Part shown: positions 7,788-16,775 of the stretch, in pieces | Position numbering within the stretch: the stretch's first letter is position 1 | Layout of the letters: every line of letters starts with the position of its first letter | NCBI GenBank assembly: GCA_017509685.1 | Contig: JAFWPA010000039.1 | Location: forward strand, 1 to 64,000 | Source: Bacteroidales bacterium | GTDB taxonomy: Bacteria > Bacteroidota > Bacteroidia > Bacteroidales > UBA932 | Reading direction: 5' to 3' | Length of the DNA stretch: 64,000 bases | Notes under the pieces: generated by a model | Databases searched by the model: none | Seen by the model: only the letters and a program-made list of their open reading frames with translations | Told to the model about the DNA's origin: nothing | Translations under genes and position numbers: made by a program

Positions 7788-8353
7788 AGCATTAGGCTGG
7801 AGCGGACTTTGGCGGCGGCTTCGGGGCCTTTCAGATAGGCCAGGATGGCCAGGCCGAAGTCTACGGCCCAGCCGGCGCCGCGACCCGTGATGAGGTTACC
7901 GTCGGTGACGGTGCCTTCGGGCGTGTAGACGGCTCCCTGGCCGATGAGCGCTTCCTCGAAGCCGTCGAAGCAGGTGAACTTGCGGCCGGCGAGGCCGGGC
8001 AGCTGGGACACCACCAGGCCGGGGGCGGCGCAGATGGCCGCCACGGTGCCGCCGCGGGACCAGTGGTCCTGCAGGATTTCCATCAGTTCAGCGTGCCGGG
8101 CCAGGTTCTTGCTGCCGGGCATGCCGCCGGGGAAAATCATTACGTCATCGGCCCCGGTGCCGGGTTCCATCACTTCCAGGTCGGCCCAGGAAGTATCGGC
8201 CGTCACCTGCAGCCCGTGGGAGCTTTCCACCAGGTATTCGTCGGTGATGGAGACGGTGATTACCGGTACGCCGCCGCGCAGCAGCACGTCCCGCGTTGCC
8301 AGGGCTTCCATGTCCTCGAAGCCGTCGGCCAGAAAAATGTGTATTCCTTTCAT
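7784..8353 (-). CDS. DJ-1/PfpI family protein
   Basis: 189 residues, the usual length of the DJ-1/ThiJ/YajL group. Family members act as glyoxalase-like or protein-repair enzymes or chaperones; the substrate cannot be read from sequence. The nucleophile elbow AAICAAPG places the reactive Cys at 108, and the N-terminal GFEDMEA supplies the conserved Glu. It is followed on its strand by a palindrome instead of a T-rich terminator. The metallopeptidase gene upstream ends 12 nt before its start, so the two probably share a transcript. Confidence 0.9.
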   Translation of the reverse strand: MKGIHIFLADGFEDMEALATRDVLLRGGVPVITVSITDEYLVESSHGLQVTADTSWADLEVMEPGTGADDVMIFPGGMPGSKNLARHAELMEILQDHWSRGGTVAAICAAPGLVVSQLPGLAGRKFTCFDGFEEALIGQGAVYTPEGTVTDGNLITGRGAGWAVDFGLAILAYLKGPEAAAKVRSSLML

Positions 8354-8365
8354 AGATTCGTTGTA

Positions 8366-9046
8366 TTAGCGCCTGCGTCCCTGCGCAATGGAGATGTAAT
8401 AGAGGAGGGTGGCCAGGGAGCCAAGGGCGGCAATCACGTAGGTGTAGGCGGCCCACTTGAGGGCGTCCACGGCCATGGGCTTGGTCTCGTAGCTCACGAT
8501 GCCGGCGCTTTCCAGCCAATTCACGGCGCGGGCGCTGGCATTGATTTCTACCGGCAGGGTGACAAAGCTGAACAGGGTGGTAAGGGCGAACAGGCCTATG
8601 CCAATCCAGATGAGCGAGGGGAAGATGTTAATCATAAGCACCCCTGCCAGGAGCACCCAGGAGACGATGTTGTTGGAGAAGGAAACCACGGGCACCAGAG
8701 CGCTTCTCATGCGCAGCCAGGCATAACCGGTGGCGTGCTGCACCACGTGTCCGCATTCGTGCGCGGCCACGGCGGCCGCTGCTACAGAACGGCCGTAGTA
8801 TACGGCTTCGCTCAGGTTCACCGTTTTGGTGGTGGGGTCGTAATGGTCTGTGAGTTTGCCGGGAATGGAGACGATGTTCACGTCCCGGATCCCGTGGGCG
8901 GCCAGCATACGGGAGGCTACTTCGGCCCCCGAGAGGGCCAGGGGAACTTCCGAGTATTTCTGGAAACGGCGCTGGAGCATATTCTGGATGACCATGCTCA
9001 GGACCATCACCACTATCATCAATATCCAAATGGTTGCGTTGCTCAT
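8366..9046 (-). CDS. YugP-like zinc metallopeptidase, membrane bound
   Basis: 226 residues from the ATG at 9046. Upstream in-frame ATGs at 9073 and 9091 would add a polar stretch before the first membrane helix, so the start that begins MSNATIWILMIVV is preferred. It belongs to the neutral zinc metallopeptidase family PF04298 (YugP). A first membrane helix is followed by the zinc motif HECGH (H96, E97, H100) and then two or three membrane segments near 125-180. Natural substrates of this family are unknown. It is divergent from alr and upstream of the DJ-1 gene. Confidence 0.88.
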   Translation of the reverse strand: MSNATIWILMIVVMVLSMVIQNMLQRRFQKYSEVPLALSGAEVASRMLAAHGIRDVNIVSIPGKLTDHYDPTTKTVNLSEAVYYGRSVAAAAVAAHECGHVVQHATGYAWLRMRSALVPVVSFSNNIVSWVLLAGVLMINIFPSLIWIGIGLFALTTLFSFVTLPVEINASARAVNWLESAGIVSYETKPMAVDALKWAAYTYVIAALGSLATLLYYISIAQGRRR

Positions 9047-9133
9047 ATTCTTTTTGTTTATGCTAAAGGCCATCAAATAATGGGCCCGCATGCAAAAATA
9101 AGGAATTTATGACGAAATGTCAGCAGGAAGTGT

Positions 9134-9141
9134 TATTTTTG
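9134..9141 (+). promoter_or_regulatory. Promoter -7 box for alr
   Basis: TATTTTTG matches TAnnTTTG and ends 11 nt before the alr start codon, implying a leader of only about 4-6 nt. Confidence 0.6.
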
Positions 9142-9152
9142 CAGATTGAATT

Positions 9153-10268
9153 ATGGAAAAAGAACGCCAAATAGCAGAGGAATTTTCCCGCCTGGAGCTG
9201 GATTTGAAGGCCACGGTGGAGAATTACCGCTATTTCCGTACCTTGTTGGAACCCAGGACCAAACTGCTGGTGCTGGTCAAGGCCAACGCCTACGGACACG
9301 GCGCCGTGGAATTTGCCGCCATGATGCAGCGCGCCGGGGCCGATTACCTGGCTGTAGCCTATCCTGTAGAGGGCCTGGAGCTTCGCCGGAACGGTATTTC
9401 CCTTCCCATCCTGGTGCTCACGGCGGGCACGGATTTCTATCCGGAAATCATTGAGACCCGCATGGAGCCCAGCATCCCCAACCTATATTCCCTGAAAAAG
9501 TTGGTGGAAGTACTGCGGGAGAAAGGCCTGAAAGACTATCCTGTACACATCAAACTGGACACCGGCATGCACCGCCTGGGCTTTGTGACCGAGGAACTGC
9601 CGGAACTGATTGAATATCTCAAAGTCACACCTGAGGTGAAGGTAAAGGCTGTTTTCTCCCACCTTTGCGTGGCCGAGGACCCCGCCGAGGACGCCTTTAC
9701 CCTGGGCCAGATCCACCTGTTCCGGGACAACGCCAACCTCATCGCCGACGGCATCGGCTACATGCCCATGCGCCACATCCTGAACAGCGCCGGCATCGAG
9801 CGTTTCCCCCAGTATCAGTTCGACATGGTGCGCCTGGGTATTGGTATATACGGTATCAGCGCCCTCCCCGGCAAGCGCCTGAAACCCGTCGCGTCGCTCA
9901 AATGCAAGATCCTGCAGCTGAAGAAGCTGGGCCCCGGAGAGACGGTAGGTTATGGCCGATGGGGCCGTCCCCAGGAAGGCAGCGTCATTGCCACCATCCC
10001 CGTGGGCTACGCCGACGGCATCGACCGTCACCTGGGCCGCGGCGCCGCCTCCTTCAGCGTGAACGGCCACCGCGCCCCCACCATCGGCAATATCTGCATG
10101 GATATGTGTATGCTGGACGTTACCGGCATCCCCTGCGCCGTGGGTGACACCGTCACTATCTTCGGCGAAGACCCCACCGTAAGCGAACTGGCCCTCATCC
10201 TGGGCACCATTCCCTACGAAGTCCTGGTCTCCGTTCCCCGCCGCATTCATCGGCTGGTGATACGGTAA
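9153..10268 (+). CDS. alr: Alanine racemase
   Basis: 371 residues, normal length. It interconverts L- and D-alanine with pyridoxal phosphate, feeding peptidoglycan synthesis. The PLP lysine is K43 in LVKANAYGHG. The N-terminal TIM barrel and C-terminal beta domain, including VGYGRWG and the catalytic-Tyr region near IPVGYADG, are intact. In several Bacteroidota alr is fused behind murF; here it stands alone. It converges with tadA, with 19 bp between the stop codons. Confidence 0.94.
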   Translation: MEKERQIAEEFSRLELDLKATVENYRYFRTLLEPRTKLLVLVKANAYGHGAVEFAAMMQRAGADYLAVAYPVEGLELRRNGISLPILVLTAGTDFYPEIIETRMEPSIPNLYSLKKLVEVLREKGLKDYPVHIKLDTGMHRLGFVTEELPELIEYLKVTPEVKVKAVFSHLCVAEDPAEDAFTLGQIHLFRDNANLIADGIGYMPMRHILNSAGIERFPQYQFDMVRLGIGIYGISALPGKRLKPVASLKCKILQLKKLGPGETVGYGRWGRPQEGSVIATIPVGYADGIDRHLGRGAASFSVNGHRAPTIGNICMDMCMLDVTGIPCAVGDTVTIFGEDPTVSELALILGTIPYEVLVSVPRRIHRLVIR

Positions 10269-10287
10269 TTCGCACCACCCCTGAAAA

Positions 10288-10722
10288 CTACCGCTTCGAG
10301 CGGAAGAATTCCAACATGAGCGCGGCGCATTCTTCCTGGAGGACACCGCCGGTGACTTCCGTGCGGGGATGGAGGAGGGAAGGGGAGAAGAGGGAGAAGC
10401 CGCGGCGCTGGTCCGGGGCACCGTAGACGATGCGGCCCATCTGGGCCCACGCCAGGGCGCCGGCGCACATGGGACAGGGTTCCACCGTCACGTAGAGGGT
10501 GCAGTCGTTCAGGTACTTGCCGCCCATGGCCTCCGTGGCCGCCGTGACGGCAATCATTTCGGCGTGGGCGGTGGTGTCGTGCAGCCGTTCGGTCTGGTTG
10601 TGACCGCGGCCGATGATGCGCCCTTTCCACACCACCACGGCGCCGATGGGAATCTCTCCGGCGGCCTTGGCGGCCTGCGCTTCCCGCAGGGCTTCACGCA
10701 TAAACTGAACATCCGAATCCAT
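10288..10722 (-). CDS. tadA: tRNA-adenosine deaminase-type nucleoside deaminase
   Basis: 144 residues. The zinc-deaminase signature is complete: HAE (H53, E55) and PCPMC (C83, C86). The family converts A34 to inosine in tRNA-Arg(ACG); related guanine or cytosine deaminases are alternatives, but length and the whole pattern favour TadA. A longer open frame runs upstream to 11382, but it is the antisense shadow of ysxC. The start at 10722 lies 4 nt after a TAnnTTTG box, which fixes it and suggests a leaderless mRNA. It is divergent from ysxC. Confidence 0.9.
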   Translation of the reverse strand: MDSDVQFMREALREAQAAKAAGEIPIGAVVVWKGRIIGRGHNQTERLHDTTAHAEMIAVTAATEAMGGKYLNDCTLYVTVEPCPMCAGALAWAQMGRIVYGAPDQRRGFSLFSPSLLHPRTEVTGGVLQEECAALMLEFFRSKR

Positions 10723-10726
10723 ATTG

Positions 10727-10754
10727 CAAAGATACTCTTTTATTCTTATCTTTG
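10727..10754. promoter_or_regulatory. Overlapping divergent promoters for tadA and ysxC
   Basis: TATCTTTG occurs on the minus strand at 10727-10734 (for tadA) and on the plus strand at 10747-10754 (for ysxC), with 12 bp between. Each box falls in the other promoter's -33 area, for example TTG at 10724-10726 for the plus promoter, so the two promoters probably compete for polymerase. Confidence 0.6.
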
Positions 10755-10776
10755 TACGGTTATTTAGGAGTCGGCC

Positions 10777-11373
10777 ATGAAAATCACAAAGGCGGAATTT
10801 GCCGGAAGCAGCACGCGGGTGGGGCAGAAACCCCAGCGGCGCCTGCCGGAATTCGCTTTCATCGGCCGCTCCAATGTGGGAAAGAGTTCCCTCATCAATA
10901 TGCTCACCGGCAACTCCAAGCTGGCCAAGACTTCCCAGACGCCCGGCAAAACCCAGCTGGTGAACCACTTCCTCATCAATGACAGCTGGTACCTGGTAGA
11001 CCTTCCCGGCTACGGTTTCGCCCGTTTGCCGGACAAGGACCGCGCCCGGCTCCGGCACATCATCTGGGATTATATCAACAACTCCCAGGAGCTGGTGATG
11101 CTCATGGTGCTCATCGACAGCCGCCATCCCATGCAGGACGTGGATCTCCGTTTCATCAGCGAGCTGGGAGAAAAGGGTATCCCCTTCGGCATCATCTTCA
11201 CCAAGGCCGATAAAATGGGCGTGGAGGCCCTCCAGCTGCAGCTGAACCAGAACAAGGGCCGCCTCCTGGAAGACTGGGAGGAACTGCCGCCCTGCTTTGT
11301 GAGCTCTTCGGTGAAGAGTACGGGTAAAGAAGACATTTTGGATTACATAGAATCTATTCTTCAAACCATATGA
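10777..11373 (+). CDS. ysxC: Ribosome-assembly GTPase YsxC/EngB
   Basis: 198 residues, normal length. A circularly compact TRAFAC GTPase needed for large-subunit ribosome assembly. The P-loop GRSNVGKS (about 30-37), G3 DLPGYGFA and G4 TKAD are present. Its stop overlaps the prs start by 4 nt, coupling ribosome assembly with PRPP synthesis in one transcript. The promoter is the plus-strand half of the divergent pair just upstream. Confidence 0.95.
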   Translation: MKITKAEFAGSSTRVGQKPQRRLPEFAFIGRSNVGKSSLINMLTGNSKLAKTSQTPGKTQLVNHFLINDSWYLVDLPGYGFARLPDKDRARLRHIIWDYINNSQELVMLMVLIDSRHPMQDVDLRFISELGEKGIPFGIIFTKADKMGVEALQLQLNQNKGRLLEDWEELPPCFVSSSVKSTGKEDILDYIESILQTI

Positions 11374-12365
11374 TAAACACAATTCACGAGCACCGTCTGG
11401 CGCTGTTCACCTGTGATGCTTCCCGCTATTTTGCGGAAAAGGTAGTTGATGCGATGAATCGCATGAAGTCTCCCGAAGACCCGGAAGTCACCCTGGGCCC
11501 CCTTGAAATCGCCCGCTTCAGCGACGGCGAATTCCAGCCTTATTTCCAGGAAAGTGTGCGCGGAGCCACCTGCTTCATCATCCAGTCCACCTTCCCCTCC
11601 ACGGACAACCTCATGGAGCTGCTCCTTTCCATCGACGCCGCCAAGCGCGCCTCCGCCGAACGCGTGATCGCCCTCATCCCGTACTACGGATGGGCCCGCC
11701 AGGACCGCAAGGACAAGCCCCGCACTTCCATCGGCGCCAAGCTGGTGGCCAACATGCTCAAGGTGGCCGGTGCCGACGCCGTGATGACGTGCGATCTCCA
11801 CGCAGACCAGATTCAGGGCTTCTTCGACATGCCGGTGAACCACCTGTATGCCAGCTACGACTTTCTGGGCATCCTGAAAAAGCTCCAGAAGGAGTTCAAG
11901 GACACCCTCACCCTGGCGGCTCCGGATATGGGCGGTGCCAAGCGCGTGCACGCCTACGCCAAGTTCCTGCACACCCCGGTGGTCATCTGCCACAAGACCC
12001 GCGCCAAGGCCAATGTGATTGAAAAGATTGTCCCCATCGGTGAAGTGGAAGGCCGTGACATTGTGATTATCGACGACATCATCGACACCGCCGGCACCCT
12101 TACGGAAGCTGCCAACGTGCTCCTCCAGCGGGGCGCCCACAGCGTGCGCGCCTTCGCCACGCACCCGGTGCTCTCCGGCCCGGCCTACGAGCGCATCGAG
12201 GCATCGGCCCTGAGTGAGGTGTACGTGACGGACACCATCCCCCTGAATCCTGCCAAGAAGGAGTACTGGGGCAAGTTCCGCGTGGTTTCCCTGGCCGAAA
12301 CTTTCGCCCGCATGATCCTTCGCGTGTATAACTACGAGCCCATTTCCTCTGAATTCCCGCTGTAA
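11370..12365 (+). CDS. prs: Ribose-phosphate pyrophosphokinase
   Basis: 331 residues. It makes PRPP from ribose 5-phosphate and ATP for nucleotide, His and Trp synthesis. The flexible loop with YYGWARQDRKDKPR, the HADQIQGFF block and the PRPP-binding loop DIVIIDDIIDTAGTL are all intact. It overlaps ysxC by 4 nt, and the next small gene starts directly after its stop, so one operon covers ysxC-prs and probably the three genes that follow. Confidence 0.95.
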   Translation: MINTIHEHRLALFTCDASRYFAEKVVDAMNRMKSPEDPEVTLGPLEIARFSDGEFQPYFQESVRGATCFIIQSTFPSTDNLMELLLSIDAAKRASAERVIALIPYYGWARQDRKDKPRTSIGAKLVANMLKVAGADAVMTCDLHADQIQGFFDMPVNHLYASYDFLGILKKLQKEFKDTLTLAAPDMGGAKRVHAYAKFLHTPVVICHKTRAKANVIEKIVPIGEVEGRDIVIIDDIIDTAGTLTEAANVLLQRGAHSVRAFATHPVLSGPAYERIEASALSEVYVTDTIPLNPAKKEYWGKFRVVSLAETFARMILRVYNYEPISSEFPL

Positions 12366-12614
12366 ATGAAAACCTTGCTCGCTGCCATCGTGTTTGTTGG
12401 ACTCGCCGTGCTTCTGCTGGGCGTGAACATCTTCTTTTTCAAGAGGCCGTTCCCCGACGGAGAGATTTCCACCAATCCCGAGATGCGCAAGCGAGGCATC
12501 AAGTGCGCCAAGCAGGAGGAACTGGAGATGCTGGCGGCCCAGAAGGGGAAGAAGCTGTGCGACGGCAATGTGTCCGATGCCTGCGCTTCCTGTTCATTAA
12601 ACAATTGTAAATGA
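12366..12614 (+). CDS. Small membrane protein with Cys-rich tail
   Basis: 82 residues that I cannot assign to a named family with confidence. One N-terminal membrane helix (about 3-25) is followed by a polar segment and a cysteine-rich end (CDGNVSDACASCSLNNC). Together with C43 in GIKCAKQ the tail offers five Cys. The one-helix-plus-Cys layout recalls NqrM-type metal-delivery proteins, but this is only an analogy and no nqr genes are nearby. It starts right after prs and overlaps the PHP gene by 4 nt. Confidence 0.6.
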   Translation: MKTLLAAIVFVGLAVLLLGVNIFFFKRPFPDGEISTNPEMRKRGIKCAKQEELEMLAAQKGKKLCDGNVSDACASCSLNNCK

Positions 12615-13816
12615 AAATTCTACGCTTTATCGGTAAGCTTTTGACGGCGGTGGCGCTGGCATTTTTGCTGGCGCTTGCCGTTACGGGCTTCGGCCCCATC
12701 TATCGTTTCCCCGGACCGCAGCCTTTTACCGGAAAAGATATTTTCAACCCTTACGCGGCGCTGGACACCACCCAGGGCTGGAAGCGGGCCAACTTCCACA
12801 CGCATACGCGGGTAAGTGGTCCCTGGCCCATGAACGAATGCCCGCGCTGGCCGGACTACACGGACTCCGTGTACCGTGTCCTGGGCTATGACATCGTCAC
12901 CTTCTCCAATCACAACGAGATTACCACGCACCCGTACGACACCGCCCTGCAGGTGAACGTGTACGAGCACGGTTACAATATCCCCAAGTTCCACAAGCTG
13001 GTCTTCGGCAGCCCCAAGGTGATTCATTGGGACCCCCTGCTGCCCCTGCTCGCTTCCCAGAAGCAGTTCCAACTGGACTACCTGGGCCGCAGCAGTGACT
13101 TTATCCAGATGAACCATCCTTACCGGGTGCTCTTCAACAGCAAGCGTCATATGGAGCGCCTCTCCGGTTACCAGATCATGGAACTGGACACCTCCATCAG
13201 CACGGAGAACGAGTACTGGGACTGGGCGCTCAGCTGGGGCCATTACAGCTTCGGCCTGGCCAACGACGACCTTCATTACCCGGACAAGCACTGGAAGATT
13301 GCCATCCGCTGCAACTTCCTGCAGGTGCCGTCGGGGAGGTACGAAGATTTAAAAAAGACCCTTCTCACCGGCTGCTACTATGCCATGCGCGTGCCGGATT
13401 ACGGAAACGGCGACTGGGAAGAGAAGATAGCCCGCAACCATTGCCTGCCGCAGGTGACCTGGATCGGCCTGGAGGGGGATACCGCCTGCATCCGTCTGTC
13501 GGAAAAGGCCGACAGCATCCGCGTGAACGGTCAGGACCACGCTACCCTGGCGCTGGTTCAGGACACCGACCACATGGCCTACACGTTCAAGGCCGATGAC
13601 CCCTTCGCCCGCTTCACGGCCTTCTTCCCCGGCGGCGAGGTCATCTACTCCAACCCCTTCGCCCGCTACGACGCATCGGCCGAAGATTTCCCGGGGCAGC
13701 ATCATGCCACCCCCACGGTAAGCTGGCTCCTGACCATCCTGTATAACCTGCTGGTACTGGCCCTGGTCATAGCTCTGGTTCGGGCCATCGTGTCCCTTTT
13801 CCGCCGCCGCCGATGA
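12611..13816 (+). CDS. Membrane-anchored PHP-like phosphoesterase
   Basis: 401 residues. An N-terminal membrane helix (about 8-28) and a C-terminal helix (about 368-392, followed by RRRR) bracket an exported domain. FHTHTRVSG (H63, H65) and YDIVTFSNHNEIT are PHP-superfamily metal motifs, with further candidate ligands in QMNHPYR and ANDDLHY. PHP proteins are metal-dependent phosphoesterases; the substrate here is unknown. The neighbour is a lipid A-type phosphoethanolamine transferase whose start overlaps this stop by 4 nt, so a role in envelope phospho-group turnover is a reasonable inference. Confidence 0.7.
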   Translation: MKILRFIGKLLTAVALAFLLALAVTGFGPIYRFPGPQPFTGKDIFNPYAALDTTQGWKRANFHTHTRVSGPWPMNECPRWPDYTDSVYRVLGYDIVTFSNHNEITTHPYDTALQVNVYEHGYNIPKFHKLVFGSPKVIHWDPLLPLLASQKQFQLDYLGRSSDFIQMNHPYRVLFNSKRHMERLSGYQIMELDTSISTENEYWDWALSWGHYSFGLANDDLHYPDKHWKIAIRCNFLQVPSGRYEDLKKTLLTGCYYAMRVPDYGNGDWEEKIARNHCLPQVTWIGLEGDTACIRLSEKADSIRVNGQDHATLALVQDTDHMAYTFKADDPFARFTAFFPGGEVIYSNPFARYDASAEDFPGQHHATPTVSWLLTILYNLLVLALVIALVRAIVSLFRRRR

Positions 13817-15339
13817 AACTTTTCCGGGAAAAAGCCAGCCTCACGGCGTATAGCCTCACGCTCAGCCTGTACACGCTGGTGGCTTTCCACGTGCCTTTTT
13901 TCTCCCATGCGCTGAAGCACATAGAAGGCGGTTTCAACGGCGTGCTCATCATTGTAACAGCCGCTGTCCTGCTGCTGTGTATGAACTGTCTGCTGTACTA
14001 CCTGCTGGCCTGGCTGGGCCGGTTCGTGGGCAAGTGCATCATCTCTTTCACCCTCATCGGGGACGCCGTGATGCTCTTCGGCGTAAACGCCTACGACGTC
14101 CTGGTCACCGACGAAATGATGGGGAACGTGCTGAACACGCAGTATTCGGAAGTGTCGGGCTTCTTCTCCTGGGAGCCCGTGATGTACATCCTGCTGCTGG
14201 GCGTGCTGCCTTCCGTGTACGTTTTCGCCCGCAAGGTGGAATATGGCTCCTGGAAGCGTATGCTGGCATCGGCCGGCATCTCCGTGGGCATCGTGGTGGC
14301 GGCGCTCTTCGGCAATATGAAGAACTGGCCGTGGATAGACCGCAACTCTACGGAACTGGGCAGCCTCCTCATGCCCTGGTCCTATATCGTGAACACTTTC
14401 CGTTACTATGCCGCCGAACGGGAGAAGAACCAGCAGGAGATTCTGCTGCCGGACCCCGTGGCGGTGAGCGACAGCCGGGACGTGTGCGTGCTCTTCATCG
14501 GGGAATCGGCTCGCGGAGACCATTTCTCGCTGCTGGGCTATGAGCGGGAGACCAACCCCCTCACCGCCAAGGATGGCGTGCGGGCCTACCAGGGATGGGC
14601 ATCGGCCACCTACACCCGCGCCGGCGTGAAGGCCATCCTGGAGCCGATGGACACCCCCGACCTCTACGAAATCATTCCCAACTACCTGCAGCGCACCGCC
14701 GGGACCGACGTCATCTGGCGCACCCACAACTGGGGCGAACCGCCGGTACATACGGAAAAGTACTATACCTTCAACGTTCTGCAGAACAAGTATCCCCGGG
14801 CCGATGCCCGCTACGACGGCCTTCTGCTGGAAGGCCTGCGGGACGATATCATGACCAGCGACAGCACCAAGGTGTTCATCGTGATCCACGCCTACACCAA
14901 CCACGGGCCGTCCTACAACACCAATTACCCGAAAGGCTTCGAGGTGTTCACACCCGTATGCAACACGGTGGAAATGTCCAACACCAGCCCCGAGGAACTG
15001 AACAACGCCTACGACAACAGCATCCTGTACACGGATTACCTCATTCATCGGGTCATCGAAATCCTGCAGACCGTACCGGACCGCCGCTCGATGCTCCTGT
15101 TTGTATCCGACCACGGGGAATCCCTGGGCGAAAACAACCTGTATATGCACGGCGTGCCGCTTTCCATGGCGCCCAAAGAGCAGCTGGACATTCCGCTCAT
15201 TCTGTGGACGTCGGACCCGTCCCTGGCCTATAAAGACCTTCCGGAAGTGGGACAGCACCACGTTTTTCATACCATTCTTCACTTTATGGGCGTGGATTCT
15301 CCTGCCTTTAACGAAGAAATGTGTATCTTTGCACCCTAA
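13813..15339 (+). CDS. Phosphoethanolamine transferase, EptA-like
   Basis: 508 residues. About five N-terminal membrane helices (10-165) precede a periplasmic sulfatase-fold domain (PF00884). The nucleophile motif is [14 protein letters not shown] with S232 where EptA enzymes of proteobacteria usually have Thr. [11 protein letters not shown] and SDHGESLGE supply metal and catalytic residues. The family moves phosphoethanolamine from phosphatidylethanolamine to lipid A or other glycans and can lower sensitivity to cationic peptides. The acceptor is not known here. A promoter for der lies within its last codons. Confidence 0.85.
   Translation: MKLFREKASLTAYSLTLSLYTLVAFHVPFFSHALKHIEGGFNGVLIIVTAAVLLLCMNCLLYYLLAWLGRFVGKCIISFTLIGDAVMLFGVNAYDVLVTDEMMGNVLNTQYSEVSGFFSWEPVMYILLLGVLPSVYVFARKVEYGSWKRMLASAGISVGIVVAALFGNMKNWPWIDRNSTELGSLLMPWSYIVNTFRYYAAEREKNQQEILLPDPVAVSDSRDVCVLFIGESARGDHFSLLGYERETNPLTAKDGVRAYQGWASATYTRAGVKAILEPMDTPDLYEIIPNYLQRTAGTDVIWRTHNWGEPPVHTEKYYTFNVLQNKYPRADARYDGLLLEGLRDDIMTSDSTKVFIVIHAYTNHGPSYNTNYPKGFEVFTPVCNTVEMSNTSPEELNNAYDNSILYTDYLIHRVIEILQTVPDRRSMLLFVSDHGESLGENNLYMHGVPLSMAPKEQLDIPLILWTSDPSLAYKDLPEVGQHHVFHTILHFMGVDSPAFNEEMCIFAP
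15324..15331 (+). promoter_or_regulatory. Promoter -7 box for der
   Basis: TATCTTTG lies within the last codons of the preceding transferase gene and 19 nt before the der ATG, giving der its own start of transcription. Confidence 0.6.
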
Positions 15340-15350
15340 AACAGAATATT

Positions 15351-16658
15351 ATGGCTTTAGTTGCGATAGTCGGGAGACCGAACGTAGGAAAATCTACCCT
15401 GTTCAACCGCCTGGTGGGAATGCGCCAGGCCATTGTGGACGAGACCGCCGGCGTCACGCGTGACCGGCATTACGGCAAGTGCGAATGGAACGGCCGGGAA
15501 TTCTCCGTGGTGGACACGGGCGGCTACACCTCCAACAGCGACGACGTCTTCGAGGACGCCATCCGCCGGCAGGTGGGCATCGCCATCGACGAGGCCGATG
15601 TGGTCCTGTTCCTGTGCGAGGCCGGTACCGGCATCACGGATTACGATATGGAGATTGCCGACCTGCTTCGGCGCTCGAAGAAACCCGTGGTCCTGTGCGT
15701 GAACAAGGTGGACAGCGGCGAGAAGATGTACGACGCCTTTGACTTCTACGGCCTGGGCCTGGGAGAAGTGTGGAGCATATCGGCCGCCAACGGCAGCGGC
15801 ACCGGGGATCTCCTGGATGAGATTCTGCGCGTTCTTCCGGAGGATGTACAGGCCGATGACGACCACGCAGACCTTCCGCACATCGCCATCGTGGGCCGCC
15901 CCAACGTGGGCAAGAGTTCCCTCACCAACGCCCTTCTGGGCGAGGAGCGCAATATCGTGACGCCCGTAGCCGGCACCACCCGCGACTCTATCTCCACCTA
16001 CTACAACAAGTTCGGCCACGAATTCATGATTGTGGACACCGCCGGCATGCGCAAGCGCGGCAAGGTGACCGAGGACCTGGAGTTCTATTCCGTGCTCCGC
16101 GCCATGCGCACCATCGAGCACAGTGACGTTTGCATCCTGATGATAGACGCCACCCTGGGAATGGAGGCGCAGGACATGAACATCTTCAACGTAATCCAGA
16201 AGAACCGCAAGGGCTGCGTGATTGTGGTGAACAAATGGGACCTTTTCGAAAAGGATGTAAATACCATGAGGGACTATACCGAAGGCCTCAAGGCCCGTCT
16301 GGCCCCTTTCAACGACATTCCCATCATCTTTACCTCCGTCCTGAACAAGCAGCGCATCCTGGACGTTTTGGACGCCGCCGCCCGCGTAGCCGACAATATG
16401 GCCCGGAAAATTCCCACCTCCCAGCTGAACGACGCCATGCTCCCGGAAATCGAGAACTATCCGCCGCCGGCATGGAAGGGTAAGTACATCAAAATCAAGT
16501 ATGTGACCCAGCTGCCCACCCGCACTCCGCAGTTTGCCTTCTTCTGCAACCTGCCCCAGTGGGTGAAAGAGCCCTACAAGCGCTTCCTGGAGAACAAGCT
16601 CCGCGAGCACTTCGATTTCGAGGGCTGTCCCATCCAGGTGTATACCCGGGCGAAATAA
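15351..16658 (+). CDS. der: Double-domain ribosome-assembly GTPase Der
   Basis: 435 residues from the ATG at 15351; a longer frame from 15321 would begin upstream of the likely transcription start. Two tandem GTPase domains are visible with P-loops GRPNVGKST (near residue 8) and GRPNVGKSS (near 180), each with DTxG and NKxD motifs, followed by a C-terminal KH-like domain. Der (EngA) is essential for 50S subunit assembly. A perfect hairpin follows the gene. No abnormal features. Confidence 0.96.
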   Translation: MALVAIVGRPNVGKSTLFNRLVGMRQAIVDETAGVTRDRHYGKCEWNGREFSVVDTGGYTSNSDDVFEDAIRRQVGIAIDEADVVLFLCEAGTGITDYDMEIADLLRRSKKPVVLCVNKVDSGEKMYDAFDFYGLGLGEVWSISAANGSGTGDLLDEILRVLPEDVQADDDHADLPHIAIVGRPNVGKSSLTNALLGEERNIVTPVAGTTRDSISTYYNKFGHEFMIVDTAGMRKRGKVTEDLEFYSVLRAMRTIEHSDVCILMIDATLGMEAQDMNIFNVIQKNRKGCVIVVNKWDLFEKDVNTMRDYTEGLKARLAPFNDIPIIFTSVLNKQRILDVLDAAARVADNMARKIPTSQLNDAMLPEIENYPPPAWKGKYIKIKYVTQLPTRTPQFAFFCNLPQWVKEPYKRFLENKLREHFDFEGCPIQVYTRAK

Positions 16659-16701
16659 GGCCTGGCCGTCAACTAGCTAATTATCAGCATTTTATACACT
16701 G

Positions 16702-16734
16702 ACGGGTGCACCTACAAGTGCACCCGTGGTTTTG
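16702..16734 (+). terminator. Hairpin terminator of der
   Basis: A perfect 10-bp stem (ACGGGTGCAC at 16702-16711, complement at 16718-16727) with loop CTACAA is followed by GGTTTTG. It separates der from the convergent nadE. Confidence 0.75.
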
Positions 16735-16775
16735 TAAGCAGCTGAGTTTTAGTGACTTATGCGCCAGATGGTTGA

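Noticed and set aside
10723-11382. N-terminal extension of the tadA reading frame
   Set aside because: It overlaps ysxC in antisense and lies upstream of the TATCTTTG box; TadA homology begins at the ATG at 10722.
16681-16700. ATTATCAGCATT-like sequence similar to the palindrome at 7711-7787
   Set aside because: The shared stretch is short and AT-rich and lacks the nested arms, so a common element cannot be supported.
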